The position numbers and the translations under genes are program-made. The notes below the pieces were generated by a model. It was not told where the DNA came from and did no database searches. It saw only the letters and a list, made by a program, of their open reading frames with translations. Below are positions 25,448 to 32,894 of a stretch of DNA of 64,000 nt, one piece after another (positions within the stretch are counted from its first letter, which is position 1; each line of letters opens with the position of its first letter). This DNA comes from DASYLJ01 sp964404165. Lineage in GTDB: Bacteria > Desulfobacterota > Binatia > DP-6. The DNA is taken from contig CAYOIZ010000010.1 in NCBI GenBank assembly GCA_964404165.1, positions 74,132-138,131 of the forward strand, read 5' to 3'.

Positions 25448-26388
25448 GGCACCTCCGCCCGCGGCGGCACCGCGTGGTCACGTCGCATCTCCGCGTGTCC
25501 ATGCTCGAGGAATTGCGTCACGACCTCGGCGTGCGCCTGGATGAGCTTCGCCACCCACGGGTCCGTCGAGGTCTCGAGCACCCGTGCACCGTGCTCGGTG
25601 GGCTGGATGTCCACGGTGATCGCCTCGGCGTTCTGGAAGATCGCGGCGAACAGCGGATCGCGCGCATGGATGGGACGTCCGGTCTTCATGCGCTCCGCCA
25701 TCGCCCGCACGTGCGTCACGATCGCGGCAGCGACGTCGGGGGCGTCCGACTCGGTCAGTGTCTCCACGCCATCGGGGCGCACGGAGACGGTACGGTGGAT
25801 CTGCTCGCGATGGGCGAGCAGGAACTGGAACCCCGCGTGGTCGGCATCGTGCTGGGGCCCGCCCGGCCCTTGCCCCATGCCGCGACAGGCCGGCGAACCG
25901 CACCGGGCCGCAGCGAGACCGGGCGCCAGCAGCACCGCAGCGACGACGAGCGACGCCGTCATCGCGCGCCGCACGGCCTCGGGCCGCTCGAGGACGCGAT
26001 GGAGCAGCATGCCCGCGAGCATGGCGGGCACGAAGACGAGCGCCGACGCACGCCCCGCGCCGAGCGCCGTGATCGCCGGTCCGGGACAGTAGCCCACCAT
26101 GCCCCACCCCACGCCGAACAGCGCGGCACCGGCCACGAGGCGGCCGTCGATGTCCCGGCGCGTCGGCAGGAGGAACCGCGCCGCGAAGAGCGGTCGCTCG
26201 CGTCGCAGCACGAGACGCAGCGTGAGCGCATGGGTCGCGAGGGCCGCGCACATGACCAGGGCGAGACTCGGATCCCACGGACCCAGGACGTCGAGGAAGC
26301 CGATCACCTTGGCCGGCTGGGTCATGCCGCCGAGGCCGAGCCCGAGCGCGAAGAGGAGGCCCGCCACGAAGGCCGCCAGGCCCGGCAT
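25444..26388 (-). CDS. YeeE/YedE-type half transporter fused to a C-terminal exported domain
   Basis: The protein has 314 residues. The first ~130 are the C-terminal half of a YeeE/YedE thiosulfate-type transporter, with GVGWGMVGYCPGPA and its key Cys and about four membrane helices. Next comes a segment reading MTASLVVAAVLLAPGLAAARC, which looks like a complete signal peptide with its own Met (25962-25960). The last ~150 residues (VETLTESDAPDVAA, PIHARDPLFAAIF, LIQAHAEVVTQFLEHGHAEMRRDH) match an uncharacterised conserved exported domain. So it is either a real fusion with the signal peptide now a helix, or two proteins with an internal start. It overlaps genes on both sides. Confidence 0.75.
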   Translation of the reverse strand: MPGLAAFVAGLLFALGLGLGGMTQPAKVIGFLDVLGPWDPSLALVMCAALATHALTLRLVLRRERPLFAARFLLPTRRDIDGRLVAGAALFGVGWGMVGYCPGPAITALGAGRASALVFVPAMLAGMLLHRVLERPEAVRRAMTASLVVAAVLLAPGLAAARCGSPACRGMGQGPGGPQHDADHAGFQFLLAHREQIHRTVSVRPDGVETLTESDAPDVAAAIVTHVRAMAERMKTGRPIHARDPLFAAIFQNAEAITVDIQPTEHGARVLETSTDPWVAKLIQAHAEVVTQFLEHGHAEMRRDHAVPPRAEVP

Positions 26389-26825
26389 CACAGGCGTCCG
26401 CCGAGCAGATGCACGACGACGGCCGTCAGCACGCCGGCGACCATGAACGTCGCGGTGGCGACGATCGATCGCTGGGCGCCACGACTGACGCCGCAGACCC
26501 CGTGCCCGCTCGTACAGCCGCTCCCGAGCCGCGTGCCGAACCCGACGAGGAGCCCGGCCGCCACCAGCGCCTGCGGCGAGCGATCGAGCGTCATGCGGAC
26601 GAGCGCCGGATCGACGAGCCACAGCATGCCGCCCCCACACACGAGCCCGGCCACGAAGAGGAGCCGCCACGCGACGTCGTCGCGTCGCGGCTCGAGCAGG
26701 CCACCGACGATGCCGCTGATGCCGGCCACGCGCCCGTTCGTCGAGAGCAAGAACGACGCCGCGAGCCCGATCAGGACACCGCCACCCAACGAACGCCAGG
26801 GCGTGAATGCCTCCATGCCCTCCAC
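26388..26825 (-). CDS. YeeE/YedE-type half transporter, N-terminal half
   Basis: The protein has 145 residues with four predicted helices. It contains GTRLGSGCTSGHGVCG, the signature of the N-terminal YeeE/YedE half, with cysteines that handle thiosulfate or sulfane sulfur in characterised homologs. Its stop shares one base with the ATG of the other half (TGATG), so the two halves are made together and form one transporter. The start may be the Met at 26825 or three codons later. It heads the operon half transporter, fused half transporter, CoADR-rhodanese, cytochrome. Confidence 0.88.
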   Translation of the reverse strand: MEGMEAFTPWRSLGGGVLIGLAASFLLSTNGRVAGISGIVGGLLEPRRDDVAWRLLFVAGLVCGGGMLWLVDPALVRMTLDRSPQALVAAGLLVGFGTRLGSGCTSGHGVCGVSRGAQRSIVATATFMVAGVLTAVVVHLLGGRL

Positions 26826-26916
26826 AGCCAGGTTCGTGCCAACACGAGGCGTGGGCGCGCGTGACGCCGATTCCCACCGCCGCGAAGGAGCCGCGTGCGG
26901 AGTCGCAGTCGTGCGG

Positions 26917-28107
26917 CTACTGGCGCGCGCCGACCAGCGCCTGCACCGCGGACGCGAGGCCGTCGACGCTCAGGTGGAACATCGGGAACAGCCGGCGCAC
27001 GACCCGCGTGGTCTGCGTGAAGTCCCACTCGCCCGGCGGCTCGGGGTTGATCCACACGGCGCGGTCGAAGTGGGTGGCGATGCGGTGGAGCCAGGCGATG
27101 CCCGTCGTGGGCGCAGTGCGCCGCGGGTCGATGTTGCCGTTCGGCTCCATCAGCTCCGCCGGGTGCATCGCGGCGTCGCCGACGATGGCCACCTTCCAGC
27201 GCTCGTCGAGGCGGCGCAGCACGTCGCCCGTCGGCACCTCGTCCATGCGCAGCATGCGCGCCGCGCTGTAGACGTGGTCGTAGACGCAGTTGTGGAAGTA
27301 GTAGGCCTGGAAGTCACGCAGGCCGCGCTCCTCGTGCAGCGCGGTGAGGAGCTGGCTCACGGGCTCGTAGTGCGGATCCATGGTGCCGCCGACGTCCATC
27401 AGGAGCAGGAGGCGCACGTCGTTGCGGCGCGGCGCGCGGAACACCAGCTCGATCTCGCCGGCGTTCTTGCAGGTCTCGTCGATGGTCTCGTCGAGATCGA
27501 GCTCGGTCTGCGGGCCGCGACGTGTGAGCTGGCGCATGCGACGCAGCGCCACCTTCATCTGGCGCAGGTCGAGCGTCAGGTCGGTGCGGTAGTCGCGGAA
27601 GCGGCGCTCCTCGGCGACCTTCATCGCCGACCGGCTCTTGCTCGGCCCACCGACACGGATGCCCGACGGGTGCTGGCCGCCGTGACCGTAGGGCGACTTG
27701 CCGCCGGTGCCCACCCAGCGATCGCCGCCGTCGTGGCGCTCGGTCTGCTCGGCCAGCGTCTCGAGGAACTTCCGCATGAGCTCGTCGGAGCTGAGCTTCT
27801 GCAGCTCGGCCAGCTGCTCGGGGGTGAGGTCCGGGAAGTTCTCGGGGTTCTTGAGCCACTCGAGGACGGCGCTGGTGACGTCGTCGCCGAGCGCGCCCTC
27901 GACGCCCTTGAAGACACGCTGGAAGACGCGGTCGTAGGCGTCGAAGTAGGTCTCGCTCTTCACCAGGCAGGCGCGTCCCAGGTGGTAAAAGCGCAGCAGG
28001 CTCGAGCCGTGCAGCCCGTGCTCGAGCGCCGACAGGAACGCCTGCCACTCCTGGATGGCGACGGGGACGCCCTCGTCGCGCAGCCCGTAGAAGAGATCGA
28101 GGAACAT
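26917..28107 (-). CDS. vWA-domain protein, CoxE-like (MoxR partner)
   Basis: The protein has 396 residues. The N-terminal half is helical and charged. The C-terminal vWA domain begins RLLLLMDVGGTMDPH. The metal site reads D-x-G-x-T instead of D-x-S-x-S, a change seen in many CoxE-like members. Such proteins work with MoxR AAA ATPases to insert cofactors or remodel targets. The gene directly follows the MoxR gene with one base between stop and start, so they are one operon. Their client enzyme is not in the window. No signal peptide is present; it is cytosolic. Confidence 0.88.
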   Translation of the reverse strand: MFLDLFYGLRDEGVPVAIQEWQAFLSALEHGLHGSSLLRFYHLGRACLVKSETYFDAYDRVFQRVFKGVEGALGDDVTSAVLEWLKNPENFPDLTPEQLAELQKLSSDELMRKFLETLAEQTERHDGGDRWVGTGGKSPYGHGGQHPSGIRVGGPSKSRSAMKVAEERRFRDYRTDLTLDLRQMKVALRRMRQLTRRGPQTELDLDETIDETCKNAGEIELVFRAPRRNDVRLLLLMDVGGTMDPHYEPVSQLLTALHEERGLRDFQAYYFHNCVYDHVYSAARMLRMDEVPTGDVLRRLDERWKVAIVGDAAMHPAELMEPNGNIDPRRTAPTTGIAWLHRIATHFDRAVWINPEPPGEWDFTQTTRVVRRLFPMFHLSVDGLASAVQALVGARQ

Positions 28108-28108
28108 C

Positions 28109-28990
28109 CTACTGGTTGTAGCGCGGCCCCAGGTCGGCCCACTTGGTGGGATACCGTCCGCTCTTCTGGTCGTACTTCTGGAGCGCGTCGACGTCCTGCT
28201 CCTTCTTGAGCAGCGCGCCCAGGAACGGGATGTGCGACTCGATCTGCGACTGCGAGACGCCCGAGCGCAGCAGCGCGCTGATCCAGTCGACCAGCTCCGA
28301 GGTGCTGGGCTTCTTCCGCAGCTCGCTCTGCTCGCGCAGCCAGTAGAACTTGATCAGCACCTGATCGAGCAGCTTGGTGTCGAGGTGCGGGTGATGCACG
28401 TCGACGATCTTCCGCATCAGCGGCGGATCGGGGAACTCGATGTAGTGGAAGATGCAGCGGCGCAGGAAGGCGTCGGGGAGCTCCTTCTCGTTGTTCGACG
28501 TGATCAGCACGACGGGCCGCTGGCGCGCCGCCACCTCGTCGCCGGTCTCGACGACGGTGAAGCGCATCTCGTCGAGCTCGCGCAGCAGGTCGTTCGGGAA
28601 CTCGAGGTCGGCCTTGTCGATCTCGTCGATCAGCAGCACGTGCCGGTCCTCGGCGCCGAAGGCACGGCCGAGGGGACCCATTTTGATGTAGCTGCGGATG
28701 TCGGAGACGGTGCCGGTGCCGAAGCGGCTGTCGTTCAGCCGCTGCACGGTGTCGTAGACGTAGAGGCCGTCGGCCGCCTTCGTCGTCGACTTGATGTGCC
28801 ACGACAGCATCGGCATGCCGAGGCCGTCCGCGACGTGCTTCGCCAGGACGGTCTTGCCGGTGCCGGGCTCCCCCTTCAGGAGGAGCGGACGCTCGAGCGC
28901 GATCGCGCAGTTGACGGCGTCGACGAGCGGACCCGACACGATGTAGCCGGGCGTGCCCTCGAAGCGCTTGAAGTTGCCGTTCTCACCCAT
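28109..28990 (-). CDS. MoxR-family AAA ATPase
   Basis: The protein has 293 residues, a single AAA module with Walker A GEPGTGKT near residue 40, Walker B VLLIDEIDKAD, sensor ITSNNEKELPDAFLRRC and a C-terminal lid. MoxR ATPases act as chaperones with vWA partners, often to mature metalloenzymes. The start at 28990 follows a GGAGG site; the longer upstream open frame is not coding. A strong promoter sits 35 bases upstream. The paired vWA gene lies immediately downstream. Confidence 0.93.
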   Translation of the reverse strand: MGENGNFKRFEGTPGYIVSGPLVDAVNCAIALERPLLLKGEPGTGKTVLAKHVADGLGMPMLSWHIKSTTKAADGLYVYDTVQRLNDSRFGTGTVSDIRSYIKMGPLGRAFGAEDRHVLLIDEIDKADLEFPNDLLRELDEMRFTVVETGDEVAARQRPVVLITSNNEKELPDAFLRRCIFHYIEFPDPPLMRKIVDVHHPHLDTKLLDQVLIKFYWLREQSELRKKPSTSELVDWISALLRSGVSQSQIESHIPFLGALLKKEQDVDALQKYDQKSGRYPTKWADLGPRYNQ

Positions 28991-29024
28991 TCGCGATGCC
29001 TCCGTTCGTCGGACCGACCCGGGA

Positions 29025-29053
29025 GGGTTACCGCCCCGAGTTCCCTCGTGCAA
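29025..29053 (-). promoter_or_regulatory. Promoter of the moxR-vWA operon
   Basis: On the minus strand TTGCAC (29053-29048), 17 bases, then TAACCC (29030-29025) preceded by GG. The -10 sequence is the same as at 23251 and 14817. The leader is about 30 bases and contains the GGAGG RBS. Confidence 0.6.
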
Positions 29054-29159
29054 GGTTCGTCGTGCGGTGGACGCAGCCCCGTGGCTGCGGGCGCTCGCGT
29101 CCGGCCTTGGGGTTCGGCCCCCTTTTCCGCTGGCACGATCCGTGCGACGTGGCGCCGTC

Positions 29160-29510
29160 GTGGACACGACGACCCGCTCGAAGGACCCCGAGAAGGCGCG
29201 CCGCGCTGCCGCCCACCCCGACCGCCCGGGTGAGCGGTGCGACGCGCCGCCTGGCACCTGGCGTCCGGTCGTCGATCACGCCCGCTGCGAGGGCAAGCGC
29301 GACTGCGTCGTCGTGTGCCCCTACGACGTCTTCGAGGTGCGCACCATCGACGACGCCGACTGGCAGGCGCTGTCGTGGCTCGCGAGCCTCAAGGTACTCG
29401 CCCACCGCTACCGGACGACGTACACGCCACGCGCCGACCAGTGCCGTGCCTGTGGGCTGTGCGTCGTCGCCTGTCCCGAGAAGGCGCTGACGCTGTCAAT
29501 GCAGGCGTGA
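29160..29510 (+). CDS. Ferredoxin-like 4Fe-4S protein
   Basis: The protein has 116 residues from a GTG start; the frame is open further up but lacks ferredoxin features there. Two cluster motifs are visible: CEGKRDCVVVCP (C-x5-C-x3-C-P, one Cys short of a classic set, as in 7Fe-type sites) and CRACGLCVVACP (complete). Together they predict one 4Fe-4S and one 3Fe-4S or variant cluster. About 35 residues between the motifs form an insertion. It is probably a low-potential electron carrier. The 3' end overlaps the convergent receiver gene by 15 bases. Confidence 0.82.
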   Translation: MDTTTRSKDPEKARRAAAHPDRPGERCDAPPGTWRPVVDHARCEGKRDCVVVCPYDVFEVRTIDDADWQALSWLASLKVLAHRYRTTYTPRADQCRACGLCVVACPEKALTLSMQA

Positions 29511-29879
29511 CGGGTCGCGCGGCGCACCGATGGTGCGTTCGATGCCGTCGAACAGGACGTCGACCGACTCGCCCTTGCGTACGTACTCGGTGACACCATC
29601 GAGCGGCGTCTCCGTATGAACGCCCGAGTAGACCAGCACCGGGATGTCCACGAGGCGTGCGTCGGCCTGCTTCAGCAGCAGGAAGACCTCGCCGTTCATG
29701 CCGGCCATGGCGAGATCGAGGATGATGAGCCGCGGACGCTCCTCACGATCGAGGCGATCGAGCGCCTCCTGGCCGTCACACGCCTCGGCCGCCCGGTAAC
29801 CGCGGGACCGAAGCAACTCGACGAGTGACTCGCGGGTCTCGGGATCGTCCTCGACGACCAGCACGTCCACCGGCGACAT
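29496..29879 (-). CDS. Stand-alone response regulator receiver protein
   Basis: The protein has 127 residues and is a single REC domain: EDD at 10-12, phospho-acceptor D55 in ILDLAMAGMNG, a Ser in VLVYSG, and a Lys in EYVRKGES. There is no output domain, so it acts by protein contact, like CheY or Spo0F. No kinase is nearby. Its last five codons overlap the ferredoxin gene on the other strand. Confidence 0.9.
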   Translation of the reverse strand: MSPVDVLVVEDDPETRESLVELLRSRGYRAAEACDGQEALDRLDREERPRLIILDLAMAGMNGEVFLLLKQADARLVDIPVLVYSGVHTETPLDGVTEYVRKGESVDVLFDGIERTIGAPRDPSRLH

Positions 29880-29942
29880 GCACGCTCGATATCCGGCGCG
29901 CGGCGACGCGGATAGCCCCCATTCGCCGAAAAGTGCGCCGGG

Positions 29943-31370
29943 TCACAGACCGTAGGCTTCGAGCAGCCGCAGCCAGAGCTCGCTGATCGTCGGATACGAC
30001 GGCACCGCGTGCCAGAGCCGCTCGACGGGCACCTCGCCGACGACGGCGACGGTGGCGGCGTGGATCAGCTCGCCCACCGACGGCCCGACCAGCGTCACAC
30101 CGACCAGCACGCGGCGCGACTCGTCGACCACCATGCGCGCGCGTCCCGCGTAGTCGTCGGCGTGCAGCGCCGCCCCGGCAACCTTGCCGATGTCGTAGTC
30201 GACGACGCGCACCGTCAAGCCGCGCGCGCGCGCCTCCGCCTCGGTGAGCCCCACCGCCGCCACCTCCGGCTCGGTGAAGACGACCTGCGGCACGGCGGCG
30301 CGATCGGCCGTCGCCGCCCAGCGCGACCACGGCGGCGGCACGTCCTCGCCGAGCGTGCCCTGGGCGCGCGCCACGATGACGTCGCCGCAGATGCGTGCCT
30401 GGTACTTCCCCATGTGGGTCAGCAGCGCGCGATGATTCACGTCGCCCGCCGCATAGAGCCATCCGCCGGCGACGTCGCGCACGCGCAGGTCGTCGTCGAC
30501 GTCGAGCCACGCCCCCGGGACGAGGCCGATCGTCTCGACGCCGAGGTCGTCGGTGCGGGCGCGCCGCCCCGCGGCCACCAGCAACTCGTCGGCCACGAGC
30601 GGCGCGTGCCCGTCGAGCGCCAGCACGACGGTTCCGTCGGCACGACGATCCACGCGCACGGTGCCGGCGTTCGTCAGCACGCGCACGCCGTCGGCTTCGA
30701 GCGCCGCGCGCACGGCGTCGCCCGCGAACGGCTCGTTGTCGTCGAGGAGCCGGCCGGCGCGCTGCAGGAGCGTGACCTCCGCCGTGCCGAGCGCGCGCCA
30801 TGCCGTCGCCATCTCGCAGCCGACGACACCACCGCCGAGGATGGCGAGCCGCCGCGGCACGACACGCGCGCTGGTGGCCTCGCGTGGCGTCCAGGGCGTC
30901 GCCGCCGCGAGCCCCGGGACGTCGGGGATCGCCGCGACGCTGCCGGTGCAGATCACCACGGCACGCGTCGCCACCAGATCGACCGACGCGCTGGCGACGC
31001 GCACACGGCGCGCGCCGGTGAACCGCGCATGGCCGCGCACCAGGTCGATGCGGTGCTCGCCGAGCCATGTCACCTGCGAGGCGTCGTCCCAGTGCTTGGT
31101 GAATGCGTCACGGCGCGCGAACACGGCAGCGGCATCGAGCACGCCGGTGACGGCCTGGCGGGCGCCGGCGACACGTCGGGCGGCGGCCAGTGCCTGCACC
31201 GGTCGCAGCAACGCCTTGCTCGGCATGCACGCCCAGTACGAGCACTCGCCCCCGACCAGCTCCGCCTCGACGACGACGGCCGTGAACCCCGCCGCCGTCA
31301 CACGGCCCGCCACGTTCTCCCCCGTCGAACCGCCACCGATCACGACGACGTCGTACTGTCGTTCGTCCAC
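29943..31370 (-). CDS. Class I pyridine nucleotide-disulfide oxidoreductase (dihydrolipoamide dehydrogenase / mercuric reductase-like)
   Basis: The protein has 475 residues from a GTG start supported by GGGAGGTGG upstream. FAD loop VVVIGGGSTGENVAGR, redox pair GGECSYWACMPSK (C-x4-C), NAD loop LAILGGGVVGCEMATAW and a C-terminal HAVPSYPTISELW with the His-Glu pair are all present. It lacks the N-terminal HMA domain and the C-terminal Cys pair of MerA, so it is not a classic mercuric reductase. The substrate may be a low-molecular disulfide. It is divergent from an ArsR-type regulator, which might control it. Confidence 0.9.
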   Translation of the reverse strand: MDERQYDVVVIGGGSTGENVAGRVTAAGFTAVVVEAELVGGECSYWACMPSKALLRPVQALAAARRVAGARQAVTGVLDAAAVFARRDAFTKHWDDASQVTWLGEHRIDLVRGHARFTGARRVRVASASVDLVATRAVVICTGSVAAIPDVPGLAAATPWTPREATSARVVPRRLAILGGGVVGCEMATAWRALGTAEVTLLQRAGRLLDDNEPFAGDAVRAALEADGVRVLTNAGTVRVDRRADGTVVLALDGHAPLVADELLVAAGRRARTDDLGVETIGLVPGAWLDVDDDLRVRDVAGGWLYAAGDVNHRALLTHMGKYQARICGDVIVARAQGTLGEDVPPPWSRWAATADRAAVPQVVFTEPEVAAVGLTEAEARARGLTVRVVDYDIGKVAGAALHADDYAGRARMVVDESRRVLVGVTLVGPSVGELIHAATVAVVGEVPVERLWHAVPSYPTISELWLRLLEAYGL

Positions 31371-31463
31371 GTCCCACCTCCCGATCGTGGTGCGTCGCAG
31401 CGGATGGTCGTCGCATTCGGCGGCATCGTCAATGCGAGTGCGTCGCCATATTTCACCAATCGG

Positions 31464-31492
31464 TTGACAATCAAGCTCCGCCCGTCGATATT
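31464..31492 (+). promoter_or_regulatory. Promoter of arsR-SRPBCC operon
   Basis: A perfect TTGACA (31464-31469), 17 bases, then GATATT (31487-31492). The ArsR ATG at 31500 begins about where transcription should start, so the mRNA is probably leaderless. Confidence 0.7.
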
Positions 31493-31508
31493 CAACCCGA
31501 TGGTTGAA
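31491..31508. promoter_or_regulatory. Inverted-repeat operator overlapping -10 and start codon
   Basis: TTCAACC (31491-31497) and GGTTGAA (31502-31508) form a perfect 7-4-7 dyad across the -10 end, the transcription start and the ATG. A further GGTTGA half-site lies at the -35 (31462-31467). This layout fits self-repression by the ArsR-type protein it encodes. Confidence 0.6.
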
Positions 31509-31868
31509 CACGAGGCCGACCGATTGGACGCCGTCTTCCATGCGCTCGCGGATCGTACGCGTCGCGAGATGGTGCGGAGCCTGGCCCTGCACGAGCACAG
31601 CGTCGGCGAGCTCGCCGCCCCCTTCCACATGTCGCTGGCCGCCGCGTCCAAGCATCTGAAGGTGCTGGAGCGCGCCGGTCTGGTGCGACGCACGGTCGAA
31701 GGACGCACGCATCGCTGCGCGCTCGAGCCCGCGCCGCTCGCGGAAGGCGACGCCTGGTTGCGCCGCTACGAGGCGTTCTGGAGCCGCCGGCTCGACGCCC
31801 TCGAGACGGCGCTGCGTGCCGCCCCGGCGCGCGCCAAGGCCCCCACGAAGAACGGACGTCGCCGATGA
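31500..31868 (+). CDS. ArsR-family transcriptional regulator
   Basis: The protein has 122 residues. It is a winged helix-turn-helix with FHALADRTRREMVRSLALHEHSVGELAAPF and the recognition helix SLAAASKHLKVLERAGLV. No metal-binding Cys motif is seen, as in the ArsR subgroup that pairs with SRPBCC proteins. The ATG at 31500 was chosen because the promoter and dyad sit directly on it. Its stop overlaps the SRPBCC gene in an ATGA junction. It likely represses its own operon and possibly the divergent oxidoreductase. Confidence 0.93.
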   Translation: MVEHEADRLDAVFHALADRTRREMVRSLALHEHSVGELAAPFHMSLAAASKHLKVLERAGLVRRTVEGRTHRCALEPAPLAEGDAWLRRYEAFWSRRLDALETALRAAPARAKAPTKNGRRR

Positions 31869-32845
31869 CCACCCCCTCCACCGTCGCGGTTCACGTCACC
31901 CGTCGCTTCGCCGTCGCCGCCGAGCGCGTCTTCGACGCATGGCTGGACGCCGACCTCATCGCACGCTGGATGTTCGGTCCCGACGTTCGCGACGAGGCGA
32001 TCGTGCGCATCCAGCTCGACGCACGGGTGGGTGGGCGCTTCTCGTTCGTCGTGCGTCGCGGCGCCGACGAGATCGACCATGTCGGCACCTACCTCGCCGT
32101 CGAGCGCCCGCGGCACCTCGCCTTCACCTGGGCCATCGCCCCCGAGGACGGCGACCCGAGCCGCGTCACCATCGACGTCGCCCCGGACGGGGACGGCTGC
32201 GTGCTGACGCTCACGCACGAGATGCCGGCGCGCTGGGCCGAGTACGCGAGCCGCACGGAGGCCGGCTGGACCACCATGCTCGGCGCCATGCAGCGCACGC
32301 TCGACACCGGCGACTTCGGCGTCGTCGCCGCACCCGACGCGGTCCGCTTCGAGCGCCTACTGCCGGCGCCGATCGAGCGCGTGTGGACCTTCCTCACCGA
32401 CGCGGACGCGCGCGGCACCTGGTTCGCCAGCGGCGACATGGAGCTCCGCGTCGGCGGCCGCGTCACGCTGCATTTCCGTCACGCGAACCTGTCGTCCCCG
32501 GACGAGACCCCGCCCGCGCGCTTCGCCGACATGGCCACGAGCGGACACACCATGCTCGGCCGCGTGACGCGCTGCGAGCCGCCGCACCTGCTGAGCTTCA
32601 CCTGGGGCGACGAGGAGCCGCTCTCCGAGGTGACGTTCGAGCTGTCGCCGCATGCGGGCGGCACGCGGCTCGTCCTCACCCATCGCCGCCTCGGGACGCA
32701 TGACGAGATGGTGGACGTCGCCGGCGGATGGCACACGCACCTGACGATCCTGGCCGCTCGACTGGAGGGTCGCACGCCGCGGGGCATCTGGACCCTGCTC
32801 GCAGGGCTCGACGGCGTCTACGGACGACGGCTCGCCCCGAAGTGA
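31865..32845 (+). CDS. Tandem SRPBCC (AHSA1-like) domain protein
   Basis: The protein has 326 residues with two START-like domains. The first has VTRRFAVAAERVFDAWLDADLIARWMFG. The second begins RFERLLPAPIERVWTFLTDADARGTWF. Each keeps the VGGRF or VGGRV turn and an FTW strand. AHSA1-type domains bind hydrophobic ligands in a deep cavity. Pairing with an ArsR repressor is a widespread layout, usually with one domain per protein. The two-domain form is probably a duplication. Ligand unknown. Confidence 0.85.
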   Translation: MTTPSTVAVHVTRRFAVAAERVFDAWLDADLIARWMFGPDVRDEAIVRIQLDARVGGRFSFVVRRGADEIDHVGTYLAVERPRHLAFTWAIAPEDGDPSRVTIDVAPDGDGCVLTLTHEMPARWAEYASRTEAGWTTMLGAMQRTLDTGDFGVVAAPDAVRFERLLPAPIERVWTFLTDADARGTWFASGDMELRVGGRVTLHFRHANLSSPDETPPARFADMATSGHTMLGRVTRCEPPHLLSFTWGDEEPLSEVTFELSPHAGGTRLVLTHRRLGTHDEMVDVAGGWHTHLTILAARLEGRTPRGIWTLLAGLDGVYGRRLAPK

Positions 32846-32894
32846 CCTCGCGCCCATGGACTCCGGGCCGCACCTTGGGCCAGGATGCCGGCCC

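Noticed and set aside
25474..28209. A 911-codon plus-strand frame over the sulfur and vWA genes
   Set aside because: It is His/Arg-rich shadow sequence opposite four well-supported minus-strand genes.
29943..31370. Mercuric reductase
   Set aside because: The C-terminal vicinal Cys pair and the N-terminal HMA domain are missing and no mer genes are nearby; only the shared disulfide-reductase core matches.
30009..31868. A 619-codon plus-strand frame ending in the ArsR gene
   Set aside because: The first ~490 codons oppose the disulfide oxidoreductase; the promoter, dyad and ATG at 31500 fix the true start.
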